Below, one piece after another: positions 25,881 to 38,213 of a stretch of DNA of 64,000 nucleotides; the first letter of the stretch is position 1, and each line of letters starts with the position of its first letter. The notes below the pieces were generated by a model that saw only the letters and a list, made by a program, of their open reading frames with translations, searched no databases and was not told the DNA's origin. The stretch comes from Pardosa pseudoannulata. Its lineage: Eukaryota > Arthropoda > Arachnida > Araneae > Lycosidae. A program made the translations under genes and the position numbers. The stretch covers positions 118,543,083-118,607,082 of the forward strand of contig CM063508.1 of the NCBI GenBank assembly GCA_032207245.1, in the 5' to 3' direction.

Positions 25881-27089
25881 ATAGTTTTCTCGGATTTTTG
25901 ATGAAAAATCTGGGTTTGCTTCAGGAAATTCAAATTTTAATTGCTGTATAAATGCTGTACATAAATTAATCCTTTTTCAATAAATCTGATGTTATCTAGT
26001 TTTGCTGAATTAAACTACAAGATACCGATATATAGGGAAACATCAATTTAAAAAAATACTCTAAATGTATCGAGTTTACCTTAAATTTAGCTATAAGAAA
26101 TTATCTAAAAGGACAAAAGTGTATCAAAAGAAGATGGCGTCAAAAACCAAGTATTGGTAACGGCAATTATAAAAATCTGATGTGGATATCAACATGACTT
26201 ACTTGTATGCCTATTAAATTAGAGACAATTTTATTTTAGATTTTGATTACATAATGCAACATCAGAATGATCACTTGTACATTTTCTTCAGGGCTTAAAT
26301 TTTTTTTTCGTTTCTCAAGGTAACAGTGCTAACTGAGCAGAGCTCAAGTATTACTTTCTAGCGGCGACCTGCAATCCTGAATATCCGTTATAGTGAAAAT
26401 TTGTTATATAGAGGGGAAAATGCAATCAAAAAAGGAGGCGTAGAACTAGATGTTACAACGACTAACGTTTTCGAGTTATGCGATATACATACATCAAGCC
26501 GAAACTATTCAAAACATATTTAAAAATGGTCAAAAGGGATATTTGAAGTTTGAACGTTTCCTTGTACGTAGCGATATAACGCCAAAAGTCATCAAAATAG
26601 AATTAGACATGGTTACAATAGCTATTTTCGTTAAAATATGAAATTTTCGAGATTGCAATACTTTCTTTACTTCATTACAAGAAAGTAAAAGTGGGTTTGT
26701 GTTTTAAAAATTTTGAAAAAACCTCACCAGAAATTGAGTTTTTTTCAAACCAGTCAGACTTGTTGACAAGTTTGACAAGATCGAAGAAAATGCTATTGTT
26801 GCCATCAAATTATTTACGCAAAAATCACTTATGACCAATATAGTTTTATTAGATTCGGATAACTTCATTCTTGTTATTTATGTAGCCGAATTATAGATAA
26901 AAAGCATATTAAAATAAAAGACCTCATAAAAAAACAAAATTTTAAAAATATAGTATGTTAGCTAATCAAGACATTTTGCAGTACTAATCTGGCAAACGGC
27001 ATTAAAAATTTGTTACACAGAAAATTCACTGGAAATGAAGTCCGAAATGCGATGCTACACTAATTTGTGTTCACTATTGGTACTTAATT

Positions 27090-27530
27090 CCAATAATCTT
27101 TAGAGTACAAAAAGAAATCGTTAACTAGGATTCATTCAAAAAAGTAAAATCCACCAATATATAACTCTTTCTCACTTTATTAAAAATGCTAAGCAGGATC
27201 TGTCTTAGATCTCTGCTATAGCCAAGATACTATCAACGTGCCAAAAACATTTTTAATCGACCACCAGGGCAGAACTCAGACGGAAACAGACGGTAACATG
27301 GAAAAATTTCAATAATTTTTAAAGTACAGAACAAGGAATCGTTAAGTAAGATTAATTTAAAAAAAGTAAAATCCACTAATATAACTCTTTCTCACGTCTT
27401 TAAAATGCTAAATAGGATCTGTGTCAGATCACGGGTATAGCCAAGATACTATCAGAGGAATAAATGCCAAAAACATTTTTAATGGATCACCAGGGCAGAA
27501 CACAGCATGGAAATAGACTGTAACGCGGAA
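27090..27530 (+). repeat. Two-copy tandem duplication, ~220 bp
   Basis: Copy 1 starts ccaataatctttagagtac, copy 2 at 27,310 caataatttttaaagtac. Shared words include taactctttctcac, atagccaagatactatca and accagggcagaac. The second copy has a short insertion (gaggaataaat). Confidence 0.9.
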
Positions 27531-28563
27531 AAACACTGCCAAATTATATTTCACTTCTAGGTCAGGCAGTTATCATCGGTTGGATTTCTAGGAAGAAGAA
27601 AATATATTCTGGGAAGACAAGTGAAGTTGCCAAAAGTTAAATAATATGAGTTTTATAACAGATTCTTTCACCTGCTTACCGGTGTACCGTGTTAAGAAAA
27701 TAAATTCCATTATTTTAAATACATTATTGTTTACAAGTGAGTCAAAGATTTGAGCATTTAAATAGACTCGTAATAGAATTATTTTTTAAAGGGAGACATG
27801 CATCAACAATGACAAATGAGTGACACTCCTGGCAAATATCACAAAGGGAAACTGAGTGGTGCTTTGTTTTAAATAATAACAACAAAAATAATATTTTAGC
27901 AACTGAAGAGCTTACGTGAGGTCTAAGGTATATTAAGTAAGAAAGAGGTGCTAATTGTTCTTCACAGTCAGTAAAACAGAATTTAATACGATTTTCATAG
28001 AACATATATGAAGTAAAACAATATTTTAGAGTTTATTCAGCAAGCGAAATTAAATCAGATCGAATATATTTTTTTTGTGCATAACGGTTTCCCCATGATG
28101 ACGTTACATAAATATATGAATACTTTTATTTTTGAAGTAAAGCAGAGCTATTTGTGTTAAGTTTAGAGGTTAACTATAATTTAACCTCCCTGGAAAGATT
28201 GATGAAAAGGGAAAAAAAATGGCAGACGTTAGGATATATTATTTTTCCAGTTTATTTGTGAAATGCCTAGAAAAAATGAACCACTTGAAGCAGAATGAAG
28301 AATTTTCACGTTTTCTCATTTTAATTTTAAGCAATAGAAGACAAAAAAGTAAGCAAGGTATTACCTATTTTTCTCTCATTTTGGGGCCTAATTAGAGATT
28401 TCTAATGCGTTTTATAGCGGACTCTTTAACGTCTCTCAAAAACGATACTTTTCCTGCGAGTTTGTGAAGTCACAGTTCATGAAAATACCGACAGCCTCTG
28501 TTGTTTACATGTTAAAAGGCGACTTTTAGATTTGTTTCTGTGTAAAGTATCGCATATAATAGA

Positions 28564-28780
28564 AATTTTTTTTTATTATGTCTGACATTAAAAAATTATT
28601 CTAAATATTGTATTGTGCTACTCTGTAAAAATACAACAACTAATTGCAATAAGATATATCAGCATTCCCAAAGATCCACATACACGTATAATCTCGACAA
28701 ATGCGATGAAAGGGATGAGAAATTAAATCCCAAATTATCATATAAATCATCTCTGTGGGTTTGTGAAGATCATTTTTCAG
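28564..28780 (+). pseudogene. THAP zinc-finger exon, frameshifted
   Basis: THAP domains bind DNA through a C2CH zinc site and occur in host regulators and P-element-type transposases. Here KYCIVLLCKNTTTNCNKIY gives the C-x4-C pair. SIPKDPHTR follows in another frame, then the first frame resumes with EKLNPK and LWVCEDHF, the C-x2-H pair. A clean donor (TTTTCA|GTAAGT) sits right after CEDHF, where THAP genes often have an intron. Two compensating frame changes make it a relic or a spot with sequence errors. No AVPTIF box, coiled coil or transposase part was found downstream. Confidence 0.55.
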
Positions 28781-29166
28781 TAAGTAAATGTTTTTTTAAT
28801 GTTTTTATTATTTTTTGTTTAAATATTACTAATTTAAAACAATTAAAGTATATAAAAATACATCTATACCTTTAAAAGGACTGTTGATTATCCAGTGCTA
28901 TTTAATTTTTAAAACTGCTATTTTTCGAGTATTATCACAGAGTTCAAGTACAATAAATGTTTGATAAAGCATATAAATATCGTAAAACTTATAAATATCT
29001 ATAGCATATAATTATCTAATAAGTAACTCGGGTGAGTGGAAGGTTGTGTATTTTCAAGGTATTATAAATATTTTCTTCAGAGATGCATACTTTCTTATGT
29101 GTATCTATTCACAGTGATATTTTTCAATTAAATTGGTGACTTATTTGAAAAAAGTATAATATCTTT

Positions 29167-29520
29167 AAAATACTTAATGATATCCCTTTAAAAATTAAAT
29201 TTAATTTCAGAAACTTTATACTTTTTAATTTAACATTAATATTAAAGGCAATAAAATTGTATTGCTATTTAAAAAAGTATAAATAATTAAGTAAAAGCAT
29301 TTTAGAGATTTTAAATTTCTTTTCATCAAATTTACAATACTTAAGAATTAAATTAAATTTTTAGATTTAAAATACTTAATAGTGATTTAAAAAGTGTAAA
29401 TTTAATTTCAGATACTGTATACATTTTTTATTTAATATTAAGATAATAAAATTGTATTACTATTTTAAAAAGTATAGTTATTAAGTAAAGCTTTTAAAGA
29501 TGTTAAATTTTTTTCTCACA
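29167..29520 (+). repeat. Tandem duplication, ~202 bp, AT-rich
   Basis: aaaatacttaat recurs at 29,167 and 29,369, each followed by aaatttaatttcaga.act.tatac and later ataaaattgtatt.ctattt. Non-coding. Confidence 0.75.
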
Positions 29521-29954
29521 TATTTTTAAAAAATTAGCCAAATTACTTATGATAACTGTGTGGCAATGATAATATTGCTGCAATAGCAAAGTTGTAACAA
29601 ACAGTATACATAATTATTAATTATTATTCTTATAGTATGTATTTAATGCTGATTTTTCTGTTTTATTCAAATCTGATACGTTATTTCATCTTTAATGCCA
29701 TTTTTGAAACATATGTTTTGAACATGGCCTACAATGATTAGTAAACTCTGATCCTTCGGTAAATCCAGGTAGAAGAGACATTTATAACAAATTGAGATAA
29801 TTAAGCTATCGAGATCGATAAAATAAACCTCCAGGTTTAAATAAAAATAAATTTTGATAGCTAGAAAATTTCAACTTGCAGAACTTGCAAAAACAAAATC
29901 GGAAAATAGTGCGCGCTTACAAGCAATAAGAAAATATTGGATATCATGAACTAT

Positions 29955-30010
29955 GACTTCACAACCAATCACGGAGCGTTTTGATGTCACGTGATTTTCG
30001 CTTAACTTTA
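29955..30010 (+). promoter_or_regulatory. CCAAT plus E-box patch
   Basis: aaccaatcacggagcg and the perfect palindrome tcacgtga (about 29,987-29,994) lie 20-80 bp upstream of the 30,031 ATG. This is a promoter-like arrangement, but no TATA or initiator is evident. Inference only. Confidence 0.25.
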
Positions 30011-30030
30011 AATTCCTCATTGCGAAAGGT

Positions 30031-30243
30031 ATGGATTCAAAACGAAAAAGGTCTGCACGCGAAATAGACACGATTTTCAATAGTTCTAAAACTGATGCTT
30101 ACAATGTCCTTAGTAAAAAAGAAAACCAGGGAATGAAAAATAGATCAGACTGCAAAAATAAGGCTTTCAGGAGAAAAAGTCAGAAGAAATTAGTCAAATT
30201 TTCCAGCTTGCAAAGAAAAACTACCAGTCGATTCGTAAAATAG
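30031..30243 (+). CDS. Possible small basic protein, unrecognised
   Basis: 70 codons starting MDSKRKRSAREIDTIFNS and rich in Lys and Arg to the end. I do not recognise a family. The start has G at -3 and G at +4. What makes it more than a random frame is the sequence just upstream: aaccaatcacgg (CCAAT-like) and TCACGTGA (E-box) within 80 bp, in a locally GC-richer patch. It may be the first exon of a gene, or chance. It follows the THAP relic by 1.2 kb with no visible link. Confidence 0.2.
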   Translation: MDSKRKRSAREIDTIFNSSKTDAYNVLSKKENQGMKNRSDCKNKAFRRKSQKKLVKFSSLQRKTTSRFVK

Positions 30244-30496
30244 CGCAACAGGCCAGTCAACAAATGTGTCATGTAGCCTGGGTGGAGGCATATAGTACAA
30301 GAATACATATGTAATTAAGTGTTCCGCACCTTAGTGGAACTGTCTCTACAACTCAACACTTTATTTACTATAAAACTTACGAAATTCTTAGCTTTAATCG
30401 TTCAAATAGTGATTTCAGCCGTCAGGATCAACCAAGTTATTTTTCTCATCTAAAAATAATATATTTTTCCACTCAGTGTTCTAGCGTGTTTAGTTC

Positions 30497-30650
30497 TCAA
30501 GCATACTTCAGAGCTAAACACTTGGGGTTCCGCGAAAGGCTGACCTCCTAACCGGAACATATGCTTCGCACCCCAGGGCCCTTGATCTCGGAAACGGAGA
30601 TTGGCCCTGGCCCTCTAGGGGCTGCTGCGCCGAGGAGTTTAGTTTAGTTC
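30497..30650 (+). mobile_element. SINE family B, 5'-truncated, CpG-intact copy
   Basis: Body and tail of the same family as at 43.0 kb: gctaaacacttggggttccg, aacatatgcttcgcacccca, ctcggaaacggagattggcc, gagtttagtttagtt. The tRNA-like head is missing. It lies in the CpG-normal left part of the window and retains many CpGs. Confidence 0.75.
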
Positions 30651-31240
30651 CACGGCATGAAATACTTTGCCTACTTCAGATATTCTATTCCATGACGTTC
30701 CAGTATTCGTGGGTTTTCTATTTAATTACGAAACTTAACATTAGCATTAGACTTCAAAAGTCACCACATAATTATGAGATACTTCTGTCTGTTCTGTTTT
30801 ATGATGCGACTGGTACTGTTTCCTTGTAAACTGAAAAACTTTTGTAATTTCACCAGATTTTTCACTTGAAAGCATCATTTTTACAGCTTGATATATTTCC
30901 GGCTTCCCTAATGATCTTTTTCACTGAAATCATTGTAATTATCCATTTTAGAACTATGGAAGATCTTATTTCCTTAGTTTTTTTGTAATTCTTCTACCAG
31001 GATCAAAATACCCATAATTAAAGAAAGCTACTTATCGTCTACTTCCAGTGTTTATTATATTATTAGGGTGATTCTCTGTACTCCGCGATGAGTTTCGTAA
31101 AATCTAAATATCATTTCACTGTTGACTATTTATCATCTTAAAGAATTTCTGCAAACGGATTAAAAAAATTTAGTGCCAGACATCTTACTTAAATATTTTA
31201 CATGTCATCAATACATTTTTATTATGGTTTAATAAAGTTA

Positions 31241-31558
31241 GGCCCTATTCCAGTTCGGTGGGCCCGCCGAACCAAGTTCAGTGGGCACGCCAAGTGAGGA
31301 CGATGTCGCCAAATTCTAGAACCCAGTTTTCTGGTAAACCTTGCTCTATTTTTTTATTTTCTATTTTCTATTAAAATTTGTATTCATCTTAATAAAATTT
31401 CAAACCTTTTTTGTTCAAAATATGCTTTGAAATTGGGTATAAACTTAATACAAAACGAAGCACAAATTATAAACATTACTTGGCGACAATTGGGCGATCA
31501 CTTGTACAAAAATAGAGCCAAAAACATGGCGGCCGGTCCCCGGAACTGGGATTCTATC
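31241..31558. mobile_element. hAT-type MITE with perfect 8-bp TSD
   Basis: 318 bp between two copies of TAAAGTTA (31,233-31,240 and 31,559-31,566). Imperfect terminal inverted repeats: ctattccagttcggtggg at the left, complement of cccggaactgggattctat at the right. An 8-bp TSD is typical of hAT. GC- and CpG-rich ends stand out from the AT-rich surroundings. No coding capacity. Confidence 0.8.
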
Positions 31559-31621
31559 TAAAGTTAAACCACGGTAAAAAATGTATTGATAAAATACAAT
31601 ACAATACAATAAAGTTTTCAA

Positions 31622-31793
31622 GTTAAGTCAGGTTTTGAGTGCTACAGTCTACCGTTTTGCACACGAGGGGTAATGAGACCTGGACCTACTGCTTAAAGCA
31701 GATTCCGAACGGCTTCCATGTCAGAAGCGGGTTTGGAACCCGCGAACTCTGGTACCAAACAGCAGCGCTCTACCATTCGACCATCGTTCAGCT
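31622..31793 (-). mobile_element. SINE family A, full length with TSD
   Basis: 172 bp, minus orientation. TSD AATAAAGTTTTCAA (31,608-31,621) and AATAAAGTTCTCAA (31,794-31,807), one mismatch. The head includes gggtttggaacccgcgaact (a B-box variant) and the tail begins gttaagtcaggttttgagtg. Confidence 0.85.
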
Positions 31794-32073
31794 AATAAAG
31801 TTCTCAAAGAATTACTTTGTAAGATTCTTACTTATATATTATGTAATATTCTGTGCATTTAAAGTAGCATTTGAGGCTTGTGTACCACTTTAAATTATAA
31901 ACGAATTTATGCATTTTATACAAATTAAATGTGATGTGGCTCTCCATAAAGATATAAAACCCAAATACAGCCTTTTTTGACATCATGTGTGCCCACCGCT
32001 GGTATATAAAAGAAAAAATGGATACACTTTGGCGTTACAAAATTAGAAATATTGGATAGATAGGTAAATTGAA

Positions 32074-32079
<6 letters not shown>

Positions 32080-32111
<32 letters not shown>
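32080..32111 (+). repeat. (TA)n microsatellite
   Basis: About 16 TA units. Confidence 0.9.
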
Positions 32112-32114
<3 letters not shown>

Positions 32115-33399
32115 GTCCATGTGGGAAGTATCCGGAAATTACTAAAACGTTTAAAAACAATAGGAGTGCTGATATTCCGAAAACAATGCTTCTGTTGTCT
32201 TGGTATAAACAAGCATTGCTGCCATTGTAGAAGTGATGAATAATGAAAAATAAACAAATTTAAACAAAGCTATCAATTACATTTAATGAATAAATAGACT
32301 TAGTCAGTCCTCTATAATGTCTCAGACTCGTAATGCTGTTTTTACAACAGAGCATTAGAGTAGCATTCTGGAAAACATCCAAAAGATCCGAATTCCTGTT
32401 ATAATTCTTTTTGGGTTAATGAGTAGGAGGCTAAAATTTTCCTCACTGTTTTTGAAGTTCAGACGCGATAAAGGCCCACCCACGCGTCGCTTTTTAAGAT
32501 TACAATGGAATCAAACAGAGGTTGGCTTGGTGACGAATTCGGTCACTTAATTCATTTATTATGACACTATAATTGTAATCAACTATTTCCACAAATAGCT
32601 CAACAACAGCATTTCAAGTTTTCCGTAAACAAAACTCCAGAAAATTATTTTCCTAGGTATCGAATGATCATTCAGTAAGTATGTGACCGAAGTGTTAGCA
32701 AGTACTACGATTAATTAACACTGGTTACAATTAACTTTTTATGTAAATATACAATTACAGTAGGAATTAATAAAGAATAAGAAATATAAGATAAGAAATA
32801 TTTCTAAGGAATAAAAATAACCACATAAAAATGCAAAAATAGGATTAAAAATTGAAGAAGACAGTTATTTCAAAGTTTAAGAAGCTTCTACCTCAGTATG
32901 AAAGTTAGTTTTAGCTCGAATGTTTATTATATTGAGATTTCTTAAAGCAGATTCAGAAAAGCCAGAACATCCATAGCATCAACAAAAAATTTCAAACTTC
33001 GGAAAACACTTCAGCTTTTATTTGTCCTTCATCAAACGAGAAAGCAAGGAATTCAGAGAAGGAAATCATAAAATAAAGGTCTAAAGCTGCAAAATAAAAC
33101 CAGTTGGTGGGTCTCATTTTGCATCTTTTGGGCTTACTTTGTGGCTTGTGGTAGGAATCGATGTTCCGTTACTTTAACTTTTAACTACTATAGACGGATT
33201 TTCTGAGATTTCCCGTTTTTCATTTCAATTCATATTTAATAGCTTGCAACTAGGTAAGTGGATCTTGACAGCACGCTGCAAGAAGATACTGAGACAGTGA
33301 ATAATCAGTTAGGATTAGAGGGGTGAAAATGACTACAGATGAAATCTGGGAAACCACACAACAGCAATTCAAGGTTAATTACATTGGAAACTACTACTT
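32112..33399. other. No gene seen
   Basis: AT-rich, no frame of note. A short CpG-containing patch lies at 32,440-32,560 (acgcgataaaggcccaccca). Confidence 0.5.
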
Positions 33400-33690
33400 A
33401 ATGCTGATTTCGAAAAAATGTTTATTATTAGAATTGGCTACAAACTACTTTGTAAAAAACGCAACTTGAATACACGAGAAGCTTAGTCATCCAACCATCA
33501 TCCTGTTGTAAAGTAGAAAAGTCCGATTAACACCGGAAGTTAATTATTTACAACCGATTTCGAAAAAATGTTACTCGATTGTCAACAATGCGACTTGGAA
33601 CCCACGAGACCTGAGAAATAGTTATTCAACCATCCTCCTGTTATAAAGTAAAAAAGGTCCGATATGTTTCTAAGGAAGTCAGTCGTGTGT
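33400..33690 (+). repeat. Tandem duplication, ~135-150 bp
   Basis: gatttcgaaaaaatgtt at 33,406 and 33,556, caaccatcatcctgttgtaa and caaccatcctcctgttataa later in each copy, both followed by aaagta. The copies differ by about 15 bp in length. Confidence 0.75.
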
Positions 33691-36151
33691 AAGTTATAAA
33701 TTACCTATGAAACACAAATTGTCATTGAAATAAAAACTAGTACAGTCTGCGACTAGAACTAATACAGTTAAAAGGGAAAAACTTTTAAAAAATAAATCGA
33801 TCAAATATCGCGCTTGTTTCAAGGAGAGAAAGGAATTATTAAAAAGCAAAACTATCCTAAAAGTTTGTCGTATTGCATACGTTTATATAATCCATGCTAC
33901 TCTTTTCTAAAGAAAGAACCTGTGAATAAAGTAAACGCACAGAACTTTCTAAAAAAATTTAAAAAGTCAATGTTTCATGCAACATTAGGAATATTTTTAT
34001 GGTACCAATAACCCACTGTACCAAAAAAGTTTACCATAAATTAAAAAAAGATTTAGCTGAAAAATTCACCCACGGAGTTAAACACACTAGAAACTGTTCC
34101 TTTGGTATACGCATAAATATCTTAAAAACCGAATGACTTCTCTTTTAACCCATAAAAAGTATTTACGGCCAATATCTTAAAAGATAAACCACACGTGGTA
34201 ACAGTTTCACGGCTAAACACTTAAGTGATGACAGAGGCATAGGGTACAACACATCCACATGCTGTTTAAACTTCACAGAAAGAAAGGGGGATATTCTATA
34301 TTTAGAATAGATTCACTAAATAATGGACCCGTAAATCCTCAAACTATTGTACAATGTAAATGCTGAGAAAGCATTAGGTAGCAAGTGCTAGAGATGCCTG
34401 ACAGCATGAGGCATGAAAACCACGTCGAATGCGGCCAAGAGATATCAATCAAATTGACTGAGTCAAAAAGTAAGTCTATTGTAAAAATCTTCGCGTAAAA
34501 ACTATACTATTTATAAAAAGCTTTTTTTTTTTCTCGTAAATAAGTTATAGACCTCGCATTTGATGCAGTAAAGCTATGAGGGCAGCCAGCTTTTTTAAAC
34601 AGGTAAAAAGAAGAGCTAAAGATAATGCATGACCTTCAGGAAGCTTAATAGTAAAGTATATACTTTAGAAAGAGCATAGTGCTTCATTAAAATAATGTTG
34701 CTGAGACGAAATACAAATTACAAAAATATTCCTGGGTCAGTCCAAATGATAAGGTTAAGAAAATTATATTAATGAAAAAGGTTAAGCCGAATGTAAAAGA
34801 AAAAGTTATTTTTTATAAAGTCTGGGCATAACGAGAAAATTTCAATGTTAGGTTTTTCCTGCTTCAACTCATATCTGAAAACTAATACAGCAACTCCCCC
34901 CACCACACACACACACACATTCGTGCACAGCAATCATTAAAGGAGATGACAATACTCAATTACACCACTACATAGAGTGGATAAGAATAAAAGATAATTT
35001 TATATATAGTTAAAAAAACAATCGCACTTGACAAAAAAAGTAAACATAACCAATCGACTACTATTCATTCAATCTATCAATATACTATTACCTCATGAAT
35101 AACAGCACACTACTTTTTAATATCGAAGTAAAAAGAAACATTCCGAAAGATACAATTAGGGATATCTGAGGCCTTGGGTACCTACTCAAAAGTATGCAGT
35201 TTAAAAGTCCTCATTAATTTAGTTCTTTCCACTTGATGACTTATCTACGAGACGTCAATATAACCTTCATTTATTTCAAATATAAATCCCGTTTCTTAGA
35301 AGTTTTCCGAAATTATTTCTTAACGCAAAAGAAATATGCAGCTCGAAGGCTAATTTTTTTCAGAATAGGCTTTATTTAATAAAAGGCTAAAATATTTATT
35401 GCTAATTTTAATTATGTAAATTTCGAAACACAAAATGAAAGTTTATAGATCAAATTTGACAAGAGAAATGTGGACAAAATAAGGCGCACCACAATTTCTT
35501 CTACATTCTAAATTTCATGGTTGATAATACGAAGTAAACAAATACTAGTAATGTTAGCATTTCCAAAATATCCTCAGCTGTTTTTCAATTAACGGATGAT
35601 GATAATAATAGAAAAGGCTTCGAGCCATTATTATTCTGCCTTCATTGTTGTTGGATTATTTGTTATTTTAACTTGAAGAAATTTCAAATGTAAAAACAGA
35701 TACAGGCGAAGCAATGCCAAAACGGAAGAAAAAATACCTTAATATTGATACGTCGCGTAATTTTGTTCTTCCTGGTAGCATAAATATATTTGCATTAGTC
35801 ATGTATCTACTTGGACAATAAAAATGGCAGATTATTAGTTCATGTATGACATCATTACTCCCTTGTATGTGATCAGTCTACTGCCATCCGATGTCAGAGG
35901 ACATTGTCCTGATTATGTGAACGTTTTATGTCGTGGTGGTCAACTTTCATCTTTTCCTTTTGCCGAATTTCGAGACTTCAAACTACTTTTTCAATTGAAT
36001 TCAGTTTAATTATCCTTATACAATTTAATATTATTTAAGTATCCGGGATCTCCCGAGCTATTTATAGTTGAAATATCAAAAAGAACGTTATATTAACTTT
36101 AATGTTAGTTTAGAATCCATTCAATAATCCTATTTGTGAAGAGTAATGCGG
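33691..36151. other. No gene seen
   Basis: AT-rich. Contains only the hAT-like terminus fragment and the short (CA)n tract listed above. A 65-codon plus frame at 33,814 is not protein-like. Confidence 0.5.
34827..34900 (+). mobile_element. hAT-like terminus fragment, second copy
   Basis: Aligns with 2,797-2,870 over about 70 bp and ends in a C-rich run beside a (CA)n tract at 34,902-34,919. Ends are not defined. Confidence 0.4.
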
Positions 36152-36336
36152 GTAGAGATGTAAAAAACCCGGAATTTTGAAGAGGAGGGAATAAACCCGG
36201 GAATTTTGGGGAATAAACCCGGAATTTGGGGAACTTTGGGAAGAAATCATTTTAACAATGTTTACATTTATTTTTTCAACACTGGCTATTTAAGAACTAG
36301 CATATTATTTCTAAAGGATTTTTTTTAAACTTTTGG

Positions 36337-36442
<106 letters not shown>

Positions 36443-36764
36443 ATATATTCAAGAAATAATAGCAATGAGTATTTAAATGATTTTATAGTAGTACTTATGT
36501 AATTAATTACCCTGTTAGTCTTATCAAACACATAACTGGTTCATTCAATTTTAATTGCTAATATAATAATTATATACATTATTTTTTATCATTATTTATT
36601 ATGTAAATTGTTTTATGCTAAACTTTCCCCCTCCTTTTATAATATTAAAATAAATATATTTAAATTTAAAATAACAGTTTATTATCTTTTGCAATGCATG
36701 TATCATATAAATGTGTAATCAAATGACAGTGTTGCATTTTGTGTCCAATTCTTACACACATACA

Positions 36765-37051
<287 letters not shown>

Positions 37052-37791
37052 TTATCCAAGAAAAATAATGATTTATGGGTTTTGTGACACTACAGATTAT
37101 TGCCTAATATTTATATAATAATAAAGATATGTGAAATGTAAAAATTGTCTAGTGTGATTAGGATAAACGTAAACAAAATACTTCAAAATTCTCATGTTTG
37201 GGAAATTTTCAAATTCCCTTCCCCAAAAACCCAGTTTTTTCCACTGCTCACAACCCTAAATGCGGCTCTTTCCAAGCAGACTACTTTTAAGTGTGCCTGA
37301 ATTCTATTTTCTTTTAAAATTTGGCTTTCATTGCAATATAAAGAAAATTGGGAGGTGATGTGTGTGTGTTGTGCACAACTTTATTATAGCCAGTTACATT
37401 TCCAAAAAATACATAGGAATCCGGGTCGAAATCAAGATTTAGTTTCCGTGCTAAGCTCTCGTTATTATAATATTTTATTAAAAAATTTTAAATTTTATAA
37501 AAATTTTTATTAATTTAAATACTATTTATACCTTTAAATTCCATATATAATCTCGTGTAATATTGTTTCTGTAAATGCACATAATGCGATTTCGAGAAAA
37601 ATAATAAAATTAAAAAGAATTTTTTTTTTAAATTTAATTTTGATTAAGTATGCAATTTGAAAATTTTTAATATGAAAAAACATTTTTATTTTAATGTTAA
37701 AAAGCAATAAAGTAAACTTTAAAAATCAAAGGGGAGGACGTCTCTCGTACCATCTAGCTACGGCACTTTTAGGAATGTATTATGGTTCTAA

Positions 37792-38213
37792 TGTAGCGGG
37801 AACAATTGCTCCCATCTCCTTTTATGATAGGTGGCGCTACGAGAGCCATCTAGTTTTTTATTTTTCATGGTGCCAGTCACCTCTTTCTGGTGTGCGTTGT
37901 CTATGTTGTTGCTTTTGTGCTGTGTTTTGCTTTCTTTGTACCGTGTTGTGGGACGTAACGAAGGAATAAAAAAAAAAAAAAATGGTTCCTGAAAATAGAC
38001 TAATTATTTCACAACGGCCTTTCGAATAAATAAGAGTCTCGTCCCTCTACAGTAGCGCCCAACGTGAAATTTTGAAGGTATGGAAAATTGTCAACCAGAC
38101 ACACGCCATGTGTTTTCCCGTCTTGGGAAATGACAAAATTCTTTCTGTTTAAGTATCGATTCATCTTATTTCACAACGGCCTTTCGAATAAATAAGAGTC
38201 TCGTTCCTCTACA
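37792..38213 (+). mobile_element. LTR retrotransposon, internally deleted
   Basis: A 260-bp LTR (37,792-38,051) starts TGTAGCGGG and ends CCTCTACA (TGTAG...CTACA), with AATAAA signals near its 3' end. It is followed directly by a primer-binding-site-like gtagcgcccaacgtgaaa and ~115 bp of leader. Then the last 47 bp of an LTR recur (38,167-38,213, ttatttcacaacgg...). The 4-bp duplication CTAA flanks both outer ends (37,788-37,791 and 38,214-38,217). All coding sequence and most of the second LTR are gone. Gypsy-type is likely from TSD length and PBS style. No protein is encoded; the 91-codon frame across the LTR is not a gene. Confidence 0.85.

Noticed and set aside
37694..37969. 91-codon plus-strand frame, Cys/Phe-rich end
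   Set aside because: It starts outside and runs through the LTR of the deleted retroelement; no protein family features.
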